Positions 45,768 through 56,087 of a DNA stretch of 64,000 nt are shown piece after piece. The notes under the pieces are model-generated. The model was not told the origin of the DNA. It worked only from the letters and a program-made list of their open reading frames with translations, and ran no database searches. The stretch is from Rhizobium vallis (GTDB taxonomy: Bacteria; Pseudomonadota; Alphaproteobacteria; Rhizobiales; Rhizobiaceae), in the NCBI RefSeq assembly GCF_003985155.1, contig NZ_ML133686.1:838001-902000 (forward strand), given 5' to 3'. Numbering within the stretch: the stretch's first letter is position 1; every line of letters begins with the position of its first letter. Made by a program: the position numbers and the translations under genes.

Positions 45768-47342
45768 TCAGCTCACCATCCAGGCAATATAGAGAAGCGT
45801 CAATGCAATAAGCCATAGCGCAATCCTGGCCGAGCGGTTGTGGCGCGCCTCGGCCTTGCCGATCGCATCTGCCGTCTGCGCATCGAAGCGCAGCCCGTGT
45901 TCGCTCATATGTAGAAGCTGGTGGTGGAACTTTTCGGTCTTGGCGGCAATTTCTGGCACGGCTTCGGCAAGCTTGACTGCCGCCTTCAACCCGTCCTGAA
46001 TATCGGTAACGATCCGCTTCGGCCCGAGATTGTTACGGATCCAGTCGCCGACGACGGGCTCGGAAGCTTTCCACATATTGAAGCGCGGATTGAGCATGCG
46101 CGACACGCCTTCGACGACGACCATGGTCTTCTGCAGCATCACCAGCTCCGGCCGCGTCGCCATGTCGAACAGTTCTGTCACTTCGAAAAGCAGCGTCAAC
46201 AGCTTGCCCATCGAGATCGTCTCGGCCGGCTGTCCATGGATCGGCTCACCGATTGCCCGGATCGCCTGGGCGAAGCTCTCGACATTATGGTGGCCGGGCA
46301 CATAACCCGCCTCGAAATGCACCTCGGCGACGCGGATATAGTCGCGAGTGATGAAGCCATAGAGGATTTCGGCGAGGAACCGCCGCTCCTTCTTGCCCAG
46401 CCGCCCGACGATGCCCATGTCGACAGCGACGATCATGCCGCTGTCATCGACGAAGAGATTGCCCGGATGCATGTCGGCATGGAAGAAGCCGTCGCGCAGG
46501 GTGTGGCGCAGGAACGACTGGATCAGCGTATCGGCAAGCAGGTTGAGGTCGTGGCCGGCCGCGCGCAGGCCTTCGACGTCGGACATCCTGGTGCCGTCGA
46601 TCCATTCCATGGTGATGACGTCGCGCCCGGTGCGCTCCCAATCGACCTTCGGCACGCGGAACCCGGGGTCCCTTTCGGTATTCTCGGCGATCTCGGAAAG
46701 GGCTGCGGCCTCGAGGCGAAGATCCATCTCGACCTTCGTCGTCTGCTCCAGCGTCTTCGTCACCTCGACGGGACGCAGCCGCCGGCTGAACGGCAGGAAA
46801 CGCTCCTGCATATGGGCAACGAGATACATTGCCTCGATGTCATGGGCAAAACGCTGTCGCACGCCGGGCCGAACGATCTTGACGGCGACCTTCTTGCGGC
46901 CCTCCGATGTCTCGACCTCGGCCGCATGCACCTGGGCGATCGAGGCGGCGGCGATCGGATCGCCGAAGCTCGCATAAAGCTCGCCGATTGGCCGCCCAAG
47001 CGAGCCTTCGATATTGGCCTTGGCGGCAGCCACGGGAAAGAAGGCCATCCGGTCCTGGAGCTGCGACAGGTCGTTGGCGAATTCGACGCCGACGACATCC
47101 GGCCGCGTCGCCAAGAATTGCCCGATCTTCACATAGGAGGGGCCGAGCCGCTCGACGGCCTGCGCCAATCGGTCGCTGCGAGCAATTGCCTTGGCGCGGT
47201 TGCGCGCAAACAGGCCGACGAAGGATTTGGCGAGGCTGATCGGGGGCGGCAGGCCTTCCGAGGGCAATGCCGATATCACGCCTTCGCGCACCAGAATCCA
47301 GCCGACCCGAACGAGCCTGAAATATGCCCCGAAAGTGCTCAT
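45768..47342 (-). CDS. ubiB: UbiB/ABC1-family protein for ubiquinone synthesis
   Basis: 524 residues: the atypical kinase-like fold with the family's KxGQ motif (SYVKIGQFLATRPDV), AAASIAQVHAAEV, HADMHPGNLF and VDMGIVG; a C-terminal membrane anchor (ALWLIALTLLYIAWM). It supports ubiquinone assembly, probably as an ATPase rather than a protein kinase. Follows ubiE by 62 bp. Confidence 0.95.
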   Translation of the reverse strand: MSTFGAYFRLVRVGWILVREGVISALPSEGLPPPISLAKSFVGLFARNRAKAIARSDRLAQAVERLGPSYVKIGQFLATRPDVVGVEFANDLSQLQDRMAFFPVAAAKANIEGSLGRPIGELYASFGDPIAAASIAQVHAAEVETSEGRKKVAVKIVRPGVRQRFAHDIEAMYLVAHMQERFLPFSRRLRPVEVTKTLEQTTKVEMDLRLEAAALSEIAENTERDPGFRVPKVDWERTGRDVITMEWIDGTRMSDVEGLRAAGHDLNLLADTLIQSFLRHTLRDGFFHADMHPGNLFVDDSGMIVAVDMGIVGRLGKKERRFLAEILYGFITRDYIRVAEVHFEAGYVPGHHNVESFAQAIRAIGEPIHGQPAETISMGKLLTLLFEVTELFDMATRPELVMLQKTMVVVEGVSRMLNPRFNMWKASEPVVGDWIRNNLGPKRIVTDIQDGLKAAVKLAEAVPEIAAKTEKFHHQLLHMSEHGLRFDAQTADAIGKAEARHNRSARIALWLIALTLLYIAWMVS

Positions 47343-47370
47343 GTCCTGTTTGATTCTCGCGCGACGCTAT

Positions 47371-47395
47371 CCGAAAACCGCTCTACATTTTTCGG
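47371..47395. repeat. Dispersed palindrome between ubiE and ubiB
   Basis: CCGAAAA (47371-47377) pairs with TTTTCGG (47389-47395) and is followed by CGCCATG. Same core as the repeat at 45645-45691, shorter. Confidence 0.5.
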
Positions 47396-47404
47396 CGCCA
47401 TGCG

Positions 47405-48181
47405 TCAGAGCTTCCAGCCGGAATGGAGGGCGGCGATGCCGCCGGTATAATTGGTGTAGGTGACGCGCGAAAAGCCAGCCTGGCGGATCATTGCCGCGAA
47501 ATTCTCCTGGTTCGGGAACTTGCGGATCGATTCCACCAGATATTGGTAAGGCTCGGCATCGCCGGTGATCGCTTTGCCGAATTGCGGAATGGCATTGAAC
47601 GACCAGGCATCGTAGATCTTGTCGAGAAGCGGCATATCGACTTCGGAAAATTCCAGCACCAGCAGCCGTCCGCCGCGCTTCAGTACGCGATAGGCTTCCG
47701 ACAGCGCCACGTCGATCCTCGGCACGTTGCGGATGCCGAAGGCGATCGTATAGGCGTCAAAGCTGCCCGCCTCGAAAGGCAGTTCCTCGGCATTCGCCTC
47801 GACGAAAGTAAGATTGCTGGAAAGCTTCTTCTTTTCCGCCCGCTCGGCGCCAACGCCAAGCATCGAACCGTTGATGTCGAGGACGGTCGCATGCGCTTGC
47901 CGGCCCGAGGCTTCGACGATGCGGAAGGCGATATCACCCGTGCCGCCGGCAACGTCGAGCACCTTGTAACTCGGCTCCTTGCGCGGGTTCAGGGCCGAGA
48001 TCATCGCATCCTTCCAGGCGCGATGCATGCCCATGGACATGACGTCGTTCATGATGTCGTAGCGCTTGGCGACCTTATGGAACACCTCGTTGACGAGGCC
48101 CTGCTTTTCGCCGTCAGGCACCTCGCGGAAGCCGTAGGAGGTCTCCATGCCGCCATCGGCGGAAGTGCGGCTTTCTGACAT
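47405..48181 (-). CDS. ubiE: Ubiquinone/menaquinone methyltransferase UbiE
   Basis: 258 residues from the ATG at 48181. Class I SAM fold: [22 protein letters not shown], and the UbiE motifs [17 protein letters not shown] and [11 protein letters not shown]-methylates the demethoxy-quinone ring. Upstream of ubiB and divergent from mutM. Confidence 0.96.
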   Translation of the reverse strand: MSESRTSADGGMETSYGFREVPDGEKQGLVNEVFHKVAKRYDIMNDVMSMGMHRAWKDAMISALNPRKEPSYKVLDVAGGTGDIAFRIVEASGRQAHATVLDINGSMLGVGAERAEKKKLSSNLTFVEANAEELPFEAGSFDAYTIAFGIRNVPRIDVALSEAYRVLKRGGRLLVLEFSEVDMPLLDKIYDAWSFNAIPQFGKAITGDAEPYQYLVESIRKFPNQENFAAMIRQAGFSRVTYTNYTGGIAALHSGWKL

Positions 48182-48330
48182 CAGGCTGCTCCGTTCTTGA
48201 AGATTCGGGCGCGGCGGCCATAGCGAAAGACCGCGCACGACGTTATCTATGGGCCGCGTTCTCCACGGCACACTGGCGCTATAGCGCACATCGTCGTCGG
48301 TTGAAACACGTTAGATATAGATGGGTTAAG

Positions 48331-49236
48331 ATGCCGGAATTGCCAGAAGTCGAAACGGTCAAACGCGGCCTGACGCCGGCAATGGAGGGTGCTCGCGTCG
48401 CGCGGCTGGAGCTGCGCCGCGGTGATCTGCGCTTCCCCTTTCCCGATGCTTTCGCCGATAGGGTTTCCGGCCGCACCATTCTCGGCCTCGGCCGGCGCGC
48501 CAAATATCTGCTCGTCGACCTAGATGACGGCAACACGCTGATTTCGCATCTCGGCATGTCCGGTTCTTTCCGCATTGAGGAGGGCCGCATCGAGGAGGGG
48601 GCGGCCTCTGCCGCGCCGGGCGAATTCCACCATCCCCGTTCGAAGGATGAGAAGCACGATCACGTCATCTTTCATCTCGAAGGTGCGGGCGGCCCGTGCC
48701 GCGTCGTCTATAACGATCCGCGCCGTTTCGGCTTCATGGATATGGTGAGCCGCGCCGAACTCGCCGCCCATCCCTTCTTCCGCGATCTCGGCCCCGAGCC
48801 GACGGGAAACGAACTCGGCGCCGCCTATCTGGCCGAACGTTTCCGCGACAAGGCGCAGCCGCTGAAGAGCGCGCTTCTCGACCAGAAGAATATTGCCGGT
48901 CTCGGCAATATATATGTGTGCGAGGCGCTGTGGCGTTCGCATCTGTCGCCGATCCGCGCCGCCGGCACGCTGGTGACCGCAGGCGGCCGGCCAAAGGAAC
49001 AGCTGAACCTGCTCGTCGCCTCGATCCGCGATGTCATCGCCGATGCCATCGCCGCCGGCGGATCGTCGCTGCGCGACCATATCCAGACGGACGGATCGCT
49101 CGGCTATTTCCAGCATTCCTTCTCCGTCTATGATCGCGAAGGTCAGGCTTGCCGCACGCCCGCCTGCGGCGGTACGGTCGCCCGTATCGTCCAGGCGGGT
49201 CGCTCCACTTTCTATTGCGCCACCTGCCAGAAGTAA
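48331..49236 (+). CDS. mutM: Formamidopyrimidine-DNA glycosylase
   Basis: 301 residues. [13 protein letters not shown] gives catalytic Pro2 and Glu3, which fixes the start at 48331 against a longer frame. The C-terminal zinc finger (CRTPACGG...FYCATCQK) ends the protein. Excises 8-oxoguanine and formamidopyrimidines and nicks the abasic site. Confidence 0.96.
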   Translation: MPELPEVETVKRGLTPAMEGARVARLELRRGDLRFPFPDAFADRVSGRTILGLGRRAKYLLVDLDDGNTLISHLGMSGSFRIEEGRIEEGAASAAPGEFHHPRSKDEKHDHVIFHLEGAGGPCRVVYNDPRRFGFMDMVSRAELAAHPFFRDLGPEPTGNELGAAYLAERFRDKAQPLKSALLDQKNIAGLGNIYVCEALWRSHLSPIRAAGTLVTAGGRPKEQLNLLVASIRDVIADAIAAGGSSLRDHIQTDGSLGYFQHSFSVYDREGQACRTPACGGTVARIVQAGRSTFYCATCQK

Positions 49237-49258
49237 CAGTGAGAATAGGGAGAACAGC

Positions 49259-50032
49259 ATGGCCTACGAGACCTTGATCGTCGAAACCCGAGGCAATGTC
49301 GGCCTCGTCACGCTGAACCGTCCGCAGGCGCTGAACGCGCTGAATTCCACCGTGCTTAGGGAATTGAAGGAGGCCTATGCCGCCTTCCACGCCGACGAGG
49401 CGGTCGGCGCCATCGTGCTCACCGGCTCCGAGCGCGCCTTTGCCGCCGGCGCCGATATCAAGGAGATGCAGTCGCTCCAGTTCGCCGATATCTATAAGAG
49501 CGATTTCATCAGTGGTTGGGATGATGTCGCCAAGGCGCGCAAGCCTGTCATCGCCGCCGTCAGCGGTTTTGCGCTCGGCGGCGGCTGCGAGCTCGCCATG
49601 ATGTGCGATTTCATCATCGCCTCGGAGACGGCGAAGTTCGGCCAGCCGGAAATCACCCTTGGCGTCATTCCCGGCATGGGCGGCTCGCAGCGCTTGACGC
49701 GGGCCGTCGGCAAGGCGAAGGCGATGGATCTTATCCTGACCGGCCGGATGATGGACGCGGCCGAGGCCGAACGATCGGGACTCGTTTCGCGTGTGGTGGC
49801 GCCCGAGCGCCTGATCGACGAGGCTTTGGCCGCGGCCGAAAAGATCGCTTCGCTTTCGCGTCCCTCGGTCCTGATGGCCAAGGAGGCGGTCAATCGCGCA
49901 TTCGAGACGACGCTGGAGGAGGGACTGCGGTTCGAGCGCCGGCTGTTTCACAGTCTCTTTGCCACGGACGATCAGAAAGAGGGCATGGCTGCCTTCGTCG
50001 AGAAGCGCAAACCTGCTTTTACGCACCGTTGA
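49259..50032 (+). CDS. Enoyl-CoA hydratase
   Basis: 257 residues of the crotonase fold. Start at 49259 with GGGAG 7 nt upstream. The oxyanion holes ([26 protein letters not shown]) and catalytic glutamates ([18 protein letters not shown]) are intact. Beta-oxidation or short-chain enoyl-CoA metabolism. Constant neighbour of mutM and rpsT in rhizobia. Confidence 0.95.
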   Translation: MAYETLIVETRGNVGLVTLNRPQALNALNSTVLRELKEAYAAFHADEAVGAIVLTGSERAFAAGADIKEMQSLQFADIYKSDFISGWDDVAKARKPVIAAVSGFALGGGCELAMMCDFIIASETAKFGQPEITLGVIPGMGGSQRLTRAVGKAKAMDLILTGRMMDAAEAERSGLVSRVVAPERLIDEALAAAEKIASLSRPSVLMAKEAVNRAFETTLEEGLRFERRLFHSLFATDDQKEGMAAFVEKRKPAFTHR

Positions 50033-50223
50033 AAGCTTTTAGGCGCTGCCAGTGGGAAAGCTTGAAAATCCGCGTTGACGTGGGCCGGCTTTAGAGTTAT
50101 ATGCCCGCCCACGGTTCGGAAAGCCGGTCTGGTTTTCCGCGATTGCTCCCGCATTGCTGGATTTGGTGGCCGCAGGCCCCGCGGTGATGGCGGAGTTTAT
50201 TCGAATTCTTGAGAGAGGCATCC

Positions 50224-50502
50224 ATGGCCAATACAACTTCGGCGAAAAAAGCGACCCGCAAGATCGCCCGCCGTACCGACGTCAATAAGGCTCGTCGCTC
50301 GCGCGTTCGTACTTTCGTTCGCCAGGTCGAAGAGGCTATCGCATCCGGTGACGCCGCGAAGGCAAAGGCAGCTTTCCTGGCAGCCCAGCCGGAACTTGCC
50401 CGTGCTGCCAGCAAGGGCGTGCTTCACTCCAACACGGCATCGCGCAAGGTTTCGCGTCTGGCTGCTCGTGTGAAGGCGCTTTCGGTCACCGCGACCGCAT
50501 AA
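50224..50502 (+). CDS. rpsT: 30S ribosomal protein S20
   Basis: 92 residues, lysine/arginine rich: [17 protein letters not shown] at the start, [17 protein letters not shown] near the end. Start at 50224 with GAGAGAGG upstream. A textbook terminator follows. The rpsT-dnaA order is common in alphaproteobacteria. Confidence 0.97.
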   Translation: MANTTSAKKATRKIARRTDVNKARRSRVRTFVRQVEEAIASGDAAKAKAAFLAAQPELARAASKGVLHSNTASRKVSRLAARVKALSVTATA

Positions 50503-50532
50503 TCTTCCATTAACGACTTCCTCGTTATGATT

Positions 50533-50558
50533 AGCCCGGTAATTTTACCGGGCTTTTT
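50533..50558 (+). terminator. Rho-independent terminator of rpsT
   Basis: 10-bp perfect stem (AGCCCGGTAA at 50533-50542 with its complement at 50545-50554) and five T. Confidence 0.9.
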
Positions 50559-50559
50559 C

Positions 50560-50831
50560 GATTCCGACGATCGGCTCCCGTATGGTTAATCTCACGACTG
50601 TTTCGTGTCAGCGCCATGACAGGAAAAATTGTTTAAAAACAATGGCTTGCGCTAGGATGCTTTGATGCCGCGCGACTCTGCCCCGCGCTTCCGGGACCAG
50701 GGGGGAGTCAAGAAGATTTTTATTTTTTTTCTTTCCATGCGTGTCAAAATAGCCCGAACGGGGAATCTCCTTGATTCAAAAGCGATTCTTTTTTGACGCT
50801 GGTGTGACGCCCGAAAAGGGCGGGCGGAGTC
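50560..50831. promoter_or_regulatory. Cluster of seven GANTC (CcrM) sites
   Basis: GANTC at 50560, 50674, 50705, 50763, 50773, 50784 and 50827. About one would be expected by chance. CcrM methylates GANTC once per cell cycle in alphaproteobacteria, and the dnaA promoter is a known target in Caulobacter. Confidence 0.6.
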
Positions 50832-51355
50832 AATGCCCGCTTCTTAATTTTGCGTAAAATTCATCGTTGATATTGCCTTTTGATCCTGCCTAAATGCCTT
50901 CAACAGAGGGCGCGGACATCACCTGCAGAGGCTCGGTTTTAAACTGCCACGTCGGCAGGGCGATCAGTTTGTGCCATTTGTTACGGAGCTTGCGCTTCCG
51001 TTTTTTCAAGCACTCGACGGATTTGGGCCGTAACGTGGCTGTTACGGGCAGGGATGTTTTGTGCCTTCAGTGGCCACACGTTTAAGGCGAGGCCGCCGGA
51101 GAAGGTTAAAGTGATATTGCGTTCGGGCTGGTCGTCGAAAACGAGGATCGACCGCCGGCCTGGTACGGAAATCCGATGAAGGTTGCCGCATGAATGCGGT
51201 TCCTGCAACGGAATTCTGTACCGGTCCCTTCGGGGGCAGTGTTTGAGTGAACCGGCAGGTGAGCGGCTCATGAGGATCCGCCAGCCCGCCAAAGCGGGGA
51301 ATAATCGGGCGGCTATTTTAGCGGAGGCCGCCCGGTGGAATTGAAAGGCGGCACT

Positions 51356-52906
51356 ATGCAAATGAACACGATGACGACGGGCGGGCTGGACAATGGGGAT
51401 GTGGCACCGCAGGCGTTTGGCTCCATTCGCCTCGAAGGAGGAGAAGTAAAGGCGGAAATGAAGCAAGGCATATTGTTTGAGCGCGTCAGCGCGCGCTTGA
51501 AGGCTCAAGTCGGTCCCGATGTCTATGCCAGCTGGTTTGCAAGGCTGAAGCTGCATTCGGTATCGAAGAGCGTCGTTCGCCTTTCGGTTCCGACGACCTT
51601 CCTGAAGTCGTGGATCAACAATCGTTATCTCGATCTCATCACCGGCCTGTTCCAGGCCGAAGACCCGGAAATTCTCAAAATCGAAATCCTGGTGCGCACG
51701 GCAACGCGCAGCGGCGTGAAGGCACTCGACGAGGTGGCAACGCCCGAGCCCGCCGCTCCCGCGCAGATGCGCCGCCCCGCAAGCGCCCAGCCGGCCGGTC
51801 AGGCCGTCCAGCAGGCAGTTTCGGTCGTCGCCGCGGCAAGGCCCGCAAGCCTTGGTTCGCCGCTCTTCGGTTCGCCGCTCGACAGCCGCTTCACATTCGA
51901 CACTTTCGTCGAAGGCAGCTCGAACCGCGTCGCCCTTGCCGCCGCAAAGACGATCGCGGAAGCCGGTTCCGGCGCTGTGCGCTTCAATCCGCTCTTCATC
52001 CATTCGACGGTCGGTCTTGGTAAGACCCACCTGTTGCAGGCGATCGCCAATGCCGCGGTGCAGAACCCGCGGGCCCTGCGCGTCGTCTATCTGACGGCGG
52101 AATATTTCATGTGGCGCTTCGCCACCGCGATCCGCGACAATGATGCGCTGACGCTGAAGGATTCCCTGCGCAACATCGACCTTCTGATCATCGACGACAT
52201 GCAGTTCCTGCAGGGCAAGATGATCCAGCATGAATTCTGCCACCTCCTGAACATGCTGCTCGACAGCGCCAAGCAGGTCGTCGTCGCCGCCGACCGCGCG
52301 CCCTGGGAACTGGAATCGCTCGACCCCCGCGTCCGCTCGCGCCTGCAGGGTGGTGTGGCGATCGAATTCGACGCGCCTGATTACGAGATGCGTCTCGAAA
52401 TCCTCAAGCGTCGCCTTGCCGCGGCCCGGCTCGAGGATCCGTCGCTGGAAATTCCCGCCGAACTGCTCCAGCACGTCGCCCGCAACGTCACGGCCAGCGG
52501 TCGCGAACTCGAAGGCGCCTTCAATCAGCTGGTTTTCCGTCGCTCCTTCGAGCCGAACCTGTCGATCGAGCGCGTCGACGAACTGCTTGCCCATCTCGTC
52601 GGCTCCGGCGAGCCGCGCCGGGTGCGCATCGAGGATATCCAGCGCATCGTCGCAAGGCACTACAATGTCTCGCGCCAGGAACTGGTCTCGAACCGCCGTA
52701 CCCGCGTCATCGTCAAGCCGCGCCAGATCGCCATGTATCTGTCGAAGACGCTGACGCCGCGCTCCTTCCCCGAGATCGGCCGCCGTTTCGGCGGGCGCGA
52801 CCACACCACAGTGCTGCATGCCGTGCGCAAGATCGAAGAGCTGATTGCGGGAGACACCAAGCTTTCCCACGAAGTCGAGCTTCTGAAGCGACTGATCAAC
52901 GAATAA
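51356..52906 (+). CDS. dnaA: Chromosomal replication initiator DnaA
   Basis: 516 residues from ATG at 51356 (AAAGG 8 nt upstream); a GTG at 51335 and a shorter ATG near residue 35 are also possible. AAA+ Walker A VGLGKT near residue 219, Walker [11 protein letters not shown], and the domain IV DnaA-box signature [16 protein letters not shown]. Initiates replication by melting the origin. The N-terminal domain I and a variable Ala/Pro-rich domain II precede the core. Confidence 0.97.
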   Translation: MQMNTMTTGGLDNGDVAPQAFGSIRLEGGEVKAEMKQGILFERVSARLKAQVGPDVYASWFARLKLHSVSKSVVRLSVPTTFLKSWINNRYLDLITGLFQAEDPEILKIEILVRTATRSGVKALDEVATPEPAAPAQMRRPASAQPAGQAVQQAVSVVAAARPASLGSPLFGSPLDSRFTFDTFVEGSSNRVALAAAKTIAEAGSGAVRFNPLFIHSTVGLGKTHLLQAIANAAVQNPRALRVVYLTAEYFMWRFATAIRDNDALTLKDSLRNIDLLIIDDMQFLQGKMIQHEFCHLLNMLLDSAKQVVVAADRAPWELESLDPRVRSRLQGGVAIEFDAPDYEMRLEILKRRLAAARLEDPSLEIPAELLQHVARNVTASGRELEGAFNQLVFRRSFEPNLSIERVDELLAHLVGSGEPRRVRIEDIQRIVARHYNVSRQELVSNRRTRVIVKPRQIAMYLSKTLTPRSFPEIGRRFGGRDHTTVLHAVRKIEELIAGDTKLSHEVELLKRLINE

Positions 52907-52932
52907 TCGGTGGACCTGTCAGGAAATTTGAT

Positions 52933-52956
52933 GGCCGGAAGCGATTCCGGCCGTTT
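52933..52956 (+). terminator. Terminator of dnaA
   Basis: 8-bp stem (GGCCGGAA at 52933-52940 with its complement at 52945-52952), tetraloop GCGA, then GTTTT. Confidence 0.75.
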
Positions 52957-53085
52957 TCCTTTATAAGCTTTTTATTCTATACCTCCGGCACATCCAAAGC
53001 ATGCCGCCCGAACGCGCTTAGCGATTTGGGCTCGATGCAGCGGACAAGGACGAAAGCGCCAAAGAGGGCGCGTGGGAGGTAATGA

Positions 53086-54168
53086 ATGAGTTTCGAAAAG
53101 ATCGCCGTTCTCGGCCTGGGCAAGGTCGGACGGCTGGCGGCAACGCTTTTGCATGAAGGTGGCTTCGAGGTCATCGGCGTCGATGCCCAGCTGCCTTTGG
53201 GCGAGCTTCCTTTCAAGTGCCGCACGGGCGATATCTCCGATCCTCAGGTGATCGGCGAACTGCTCTCGAATGTCGAGGCGGTGCTGTCCTGCCTGCCCTA
53301 TCACCTGAACATCGAGTTGGCGCGCGCCGCCCATCTTGCCGGCATTCATTATTTTGACCTGACGGAGGACGTCCCCACAACCAATTTCATCATTGAGCTG
53401 TCGAAGACGGCCCGCGGCCTGATGGCGCCGCAATGCGGCCTGGCGCCCGGTTTCGTCGGCATCGTCGGGGCAAGCCTTGCCGATGGCTTCGAGCGCTGCC
53501 GTTCGATCCGCATGCGCGTTGGCGCCCTGCCGCAGCATCCGACCGGACTTCTCGGCTACGCCTTCAACTGGTCGCCGGAAGGTGTCGTCAACGAATACCT
53601 CAATGATTGCGAGGTCATCGAAGGCGGCGTGCGCAAGCTCGTCTCGCCGATGGAATGGCACGAGACCGTCTATGTCGGTGGCGTCAAGCTGGAAGCTTTC
53701 ACGACCTCGGGCGGCCTTGGCACCATGTGCGACACGATGCTCGGCAAGATCGATAATCTCGATTACAAGACCATGCGCTATCCCGGCCACATGGAACTGA
53801 TGAATTTCTTCTTCCATGAGCTGCTGATGCGCGACAAGCGTAAGCTCGCCGGCGAGATCCTGACCAACGCCAAGCCGCCAGTGGAAGACGATGTCGTCTA
53901 CGTCCATGTCGCAGCCGAAGGGACCGAGCATGGCAACCTGCGCCGCAAGGAGTTCGTGCGCGCCTATTATCCGATCGAGATTGCCGGCGCGCGCCGCACG
54001 GCGATCGCCTGGACGACGTCGGCCTCCGTCGTCGCCGTCATCGAGATGGTCCGCGACGGCCTGCTGCCGGCGACCGGCTTCCTGCATCAGGAGCATATTC
54101 CGCTCGATATGTTCCTGAAGACGCCCACCGGCAGCCTCTTCAAGGCGGGCGCCACCAACCACGGCTGA
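53086..54168 (+). CDS. Saccharopine dehydrogenase-like NAD(P)-binding protein
   Basis: 360 residues: Rossmann IAVLGLGKVGRLAA (residues 6-19), GIHYFDLTED, and the conserved APQCGLAPGFVGIV. Relatives act on lysine-pathway or carboxynorspermidine-type substrates; the exact reaction is not known. Separated from dnaA by its terminator. Confidence 0.88.
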   Translation: MSFEKIAVLGLGKVGRLAATLLHEGGFEVIGVDAQLPLGELPFKCRTGDISDPQVIGELLSNVEAVLSCLPYHLNIELARAAHLAGIHYFDLTEDVPTTNFIIELSKTARGLMAPQCGLAPGFVGIVGASLADGFERCRSIRMRVGALPQHPTGLLGYAFNWSPEGVVNEYLNDCEVIEGGVRKLVSPMEWHETVYVGGVKLEAFTTSGGLGTMCDTMLGKIDNLDYKTMRYPGHMELMNFFFHELLMRDKRKLAGEILTNAKPPVEDDVVYVHVAAEGTEHGNLRRKEFVRAYYPIEIAGARRTAIAWTTSASVVAVIEMVRDGLLPATGFLHQEHIPLDMFLKTPTGSLFKAGATNHG

Positions 54169-54181
54169 GAATTGCTTTCCG

Positions 54182-54210
54182 ACGCGGCGGCGATGTCGAT
54201 GCCGCCGCGT
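54182..54210. terminator. Hairpin between convergent saccharopine-dehydrogenase-like gene and hemW
   Basis: 10-bp perfect stem (ACGCGGCGGC with its complement at 54201-54210), 9-nt loop, 14 nt past the stop. Likely bidirectional. Confidence 0.5.
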
Positions 54211-54230
54211 TGGAGTCCATGATGTGGATG

Positions 54231-55433
54231 TCAGCAGGCGAGATCAGCGACGACGGAATCGAGGATCAGCATGCCGGATGGCGTGCAGCGCAGGCGTGAA
54301 TTGCCGATCCGCTCGATGAATTTGTGTTCGAGCAGGAATTCTTCGCGTTTCGGGTCGAGGTCGCGGCCCGAAAGCTGCTGCCAGCGGGCGAGGTCGACGC
54401 CTTCCCTCAATCGCAGCCCCATCAACAGCAGCTCGTCGGCCTGCTCCTCAAAGCCCAGCCGCTCCTGGTCGAGAATGCCATGGCCGTCGCGCTCGACCAT
54501 GTCGAGCCAGGCTTCCGGCTTGCGCTCGGTGGCGGTCGCGATCTTCTCAGGACCGCGCGTCAGCCGGCCGTGCGCGCCTGGGCCGATACCGGCATAATCG
54601 CCGTACCGCCAATAGGTCAGATTGTGCCGGCTTTCAGCGCCCGGCCGGGCATGGTTGGAGACCTCGTAGGCCGGCATGCCCTGAAGCGCCGTGATCTCCT
54701 GCGTCGCCTCGTAGAGCAGCGCCGATTGCTCACCATCCGGCACGATCAGCTTTCCGGCCTTGTGCAGGCCGTAGAAGGGCGTGCCTTCCTCGATGGTCAG
54801 CTGGTAGAGGGAGAGATGGTCGACCGCATAGGAAATCGCCTCCTTCAGCTCTCTCTCCCATTCCTCGACCGTCTGGTCCGGCCGGGCATAGATCAAGTCG
54901 AAGGACATGCGCGGGAAGATGTCGCGAGCCAGCCGGATCGCCTTCAGCGCATCGGCGACGTCGTGCAGCCGGCCGAGGAATTTCAGGTCCCGATCGTTCA
55001 GCGCCTGCACGCCGAGCGATACGCGGTTGACGCCGGCCGCCCGGTAGCCGCGGAACCGTTCGGCCTCGACGCTGGAAGGGTTGGCTTCCATGCTGATTTC
55101 GATGCCATCAGGCACGTGCCAGTGCCGCGCAATGCCGCCGAGAATGGCATCGACCGTTTCCGGCTTCATCAGCGAAGGTGTCCCGCCGCCGAGGAAGATG
55201 CTCGTCACGGTCTTTGGCCCACTCATCGCCCTCACAGTCGCCATCTCTTTGAGGAAGGCTGATGTAAAGCGCTCTTGATCCACCGGCTGGTGGCGCACAT
55301 GGCTATTGAAGTCGCAGTAGGGACACTTGGCCGCGCAGAAGGGCCAATGCACATAGACGCCGAAACCCGGCTCGCCGGTATCGGGCAAAAGTGCTGCATC
55401 GCGCAGCAGGTTTGGCGTCTCGAAATTGCCCAC
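54231..55433 (-). CDS. hemW: HemW, heme chaperone / HemN-like radical SAM protein
   Basis: 400 residues. The radical SAM cluster motif CAAKCPYCDF is near residue 33, with FLGGGTPSLM and MEANPSS. It lacks the N-terminal extension of true coproporphyrinogen dehydrogenase HemN, so HemW (heme delivery) is the better name. Starts with GTG 9 nt after rdgB; co-transcribed. Confidence 0.92.
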   Translation of the reverse strand: MGNFETPNLLRDAALLPDTGEPGFGVYVHWPFCAAKCPYCDFNSHVRHQPVDQERFTSAFLKEMATVRAMSGPKTVTSIFLGGGTPSLMKPETVDAILGGIARHWHVPDGIEISMEANPSSVEAERFRGYRAAGVNRVSLGVQALNDRDLKFLGRLHDVADALKAIRLARDIFPRMSFDLIYARPDQTVEEWERELKEAISYAVDHLSLYQLTIEEGTPFYGLHKAGKLIVPDGEQSALLYEATQEITALQGMPAYEVSNHARPGAESRHNLTYWRYGDYAGIGPGAHGRLTRGPEKIATATERKPEAWLDMVERDGHGILDQERLGFEEQADELLLMGLRLREGVDLARWQQLSGRDLDPKREEFLLEHKFIERIGNSRLRCTPSGMLILDSVVADLAC

Positions 55434-55442
55434 GAACCGACC

Positions 55443-56087
55443 CTATGCCTCCAGGCAGGTTTCGACGAAGAGCTTGAAGGCGCGGGCCCGGTGCGACAGC
55501 GCTTGCGGCTTGCCGACGTTCCAGCCGTGTTTTTCCTCGCTGCTCATTTCCCCGAAGGTGATATCATAACCCTCGGGCTGGAAGACCGGATCGTAGCCGA
55601 AGCCTTGGCCGCCGCGCGGCGGCCATGCGACGCTGCCTTCCACCTCGCCGCGGAACAGCTCCGTGTGGCCGTCCGGCCAGGCAAGGCAGAGCACGCTGAC
55701 GAAGCGCGCGGTGCGCTGCTCCGGCGTCGTCGCGCCCGCATCCTGCAGCGCCTTTTCCACCTTCGCCATCGCCATGTCGAAATCGCGCGTGCCGTCTGAT
55801 GTCTCCGCCCAATTGGCCGTGTAGACGCCGGGATCGCCGCCGAGCGCATCGACCACCAGTCCGGAATCGTCCGACAGCGCCGGCATGCCGGCGGCATTGG
55901 CCGAGGCGACTGCCTTGATCGTCGCGTTTTCCTCGAAGGTCGTGCCGGTCTCGTCAGGTTCTACGAAATTCAGCTCCGCCGCCGATCTGGCGGTAAAGCC
56001 GAGCGGCCCGATCAATTCCTGGATCTCGCGGATCTTGCCGGCATTATGGCTGGCGACGACGATGGTCTTCGTTTCGAGCTTGCGCAT
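55443..56087 (-). CDS. rdgB: XTP/dITP diphosphatase RdgB
   Basis: 214 residues. [13 protein letters not shown] at the N-terminus and [15 protein letters not shown] in the middle are the Ham1 signature. Hydrolyses XTP and ITP to keep deaminated purines out of nucleic acids. The stop directly precedes hemW's GTG. Its ATG starts at the VOC stop. Confidence 0.95.
   Translation of the reverse strand: MRKLETKTIVVASHNAGKIREIQELIGPLGFTARSAAELNFVEPDETGTTFEENATIKAVASANAAGMPALSDDSGLVVDALGGDPGVYTANWAETSDGTRDFDMAMAKVEKALQDAGATTPEQRTARFVSVLCLAWPDGHTELFRGEVEGSVAWPPRGGQGFGYDPVFQPEGYDITFGEMSSEEKHGWNVGKPQALSHRARAFKLFVETCLEA

Larger units (their letters stand above)
50503..51355. promoter_or_regulatory. Long regulatory region upstream of dnaA
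   Basis: 853 bases with no convincing gene. It contains the rpsT terminator, seven GANTC sites in 50560-50831, an AT palindrome (50628-50643), two overlapping hairpins near 50808-50840, and a CtrA-like TTAA-N7-TAAA at 50844-50858. No 9-mer DnaA box of type TTATCCACA was seen, so it is not an obvious origin. Confidence 0.6.

Noticed and set aside
45921..47450. 509-codon frame antisense to ubiB
   Set aside because: Shadow of ubiB codon bias; composition rich in His, Arg and Gly with no family motif.
50503..51355. Possible chromosomal origin next to dnaA
   Set aside because: No perfect DnaA boxes; rhizobial oriC lies by hemE, which is not in the window.
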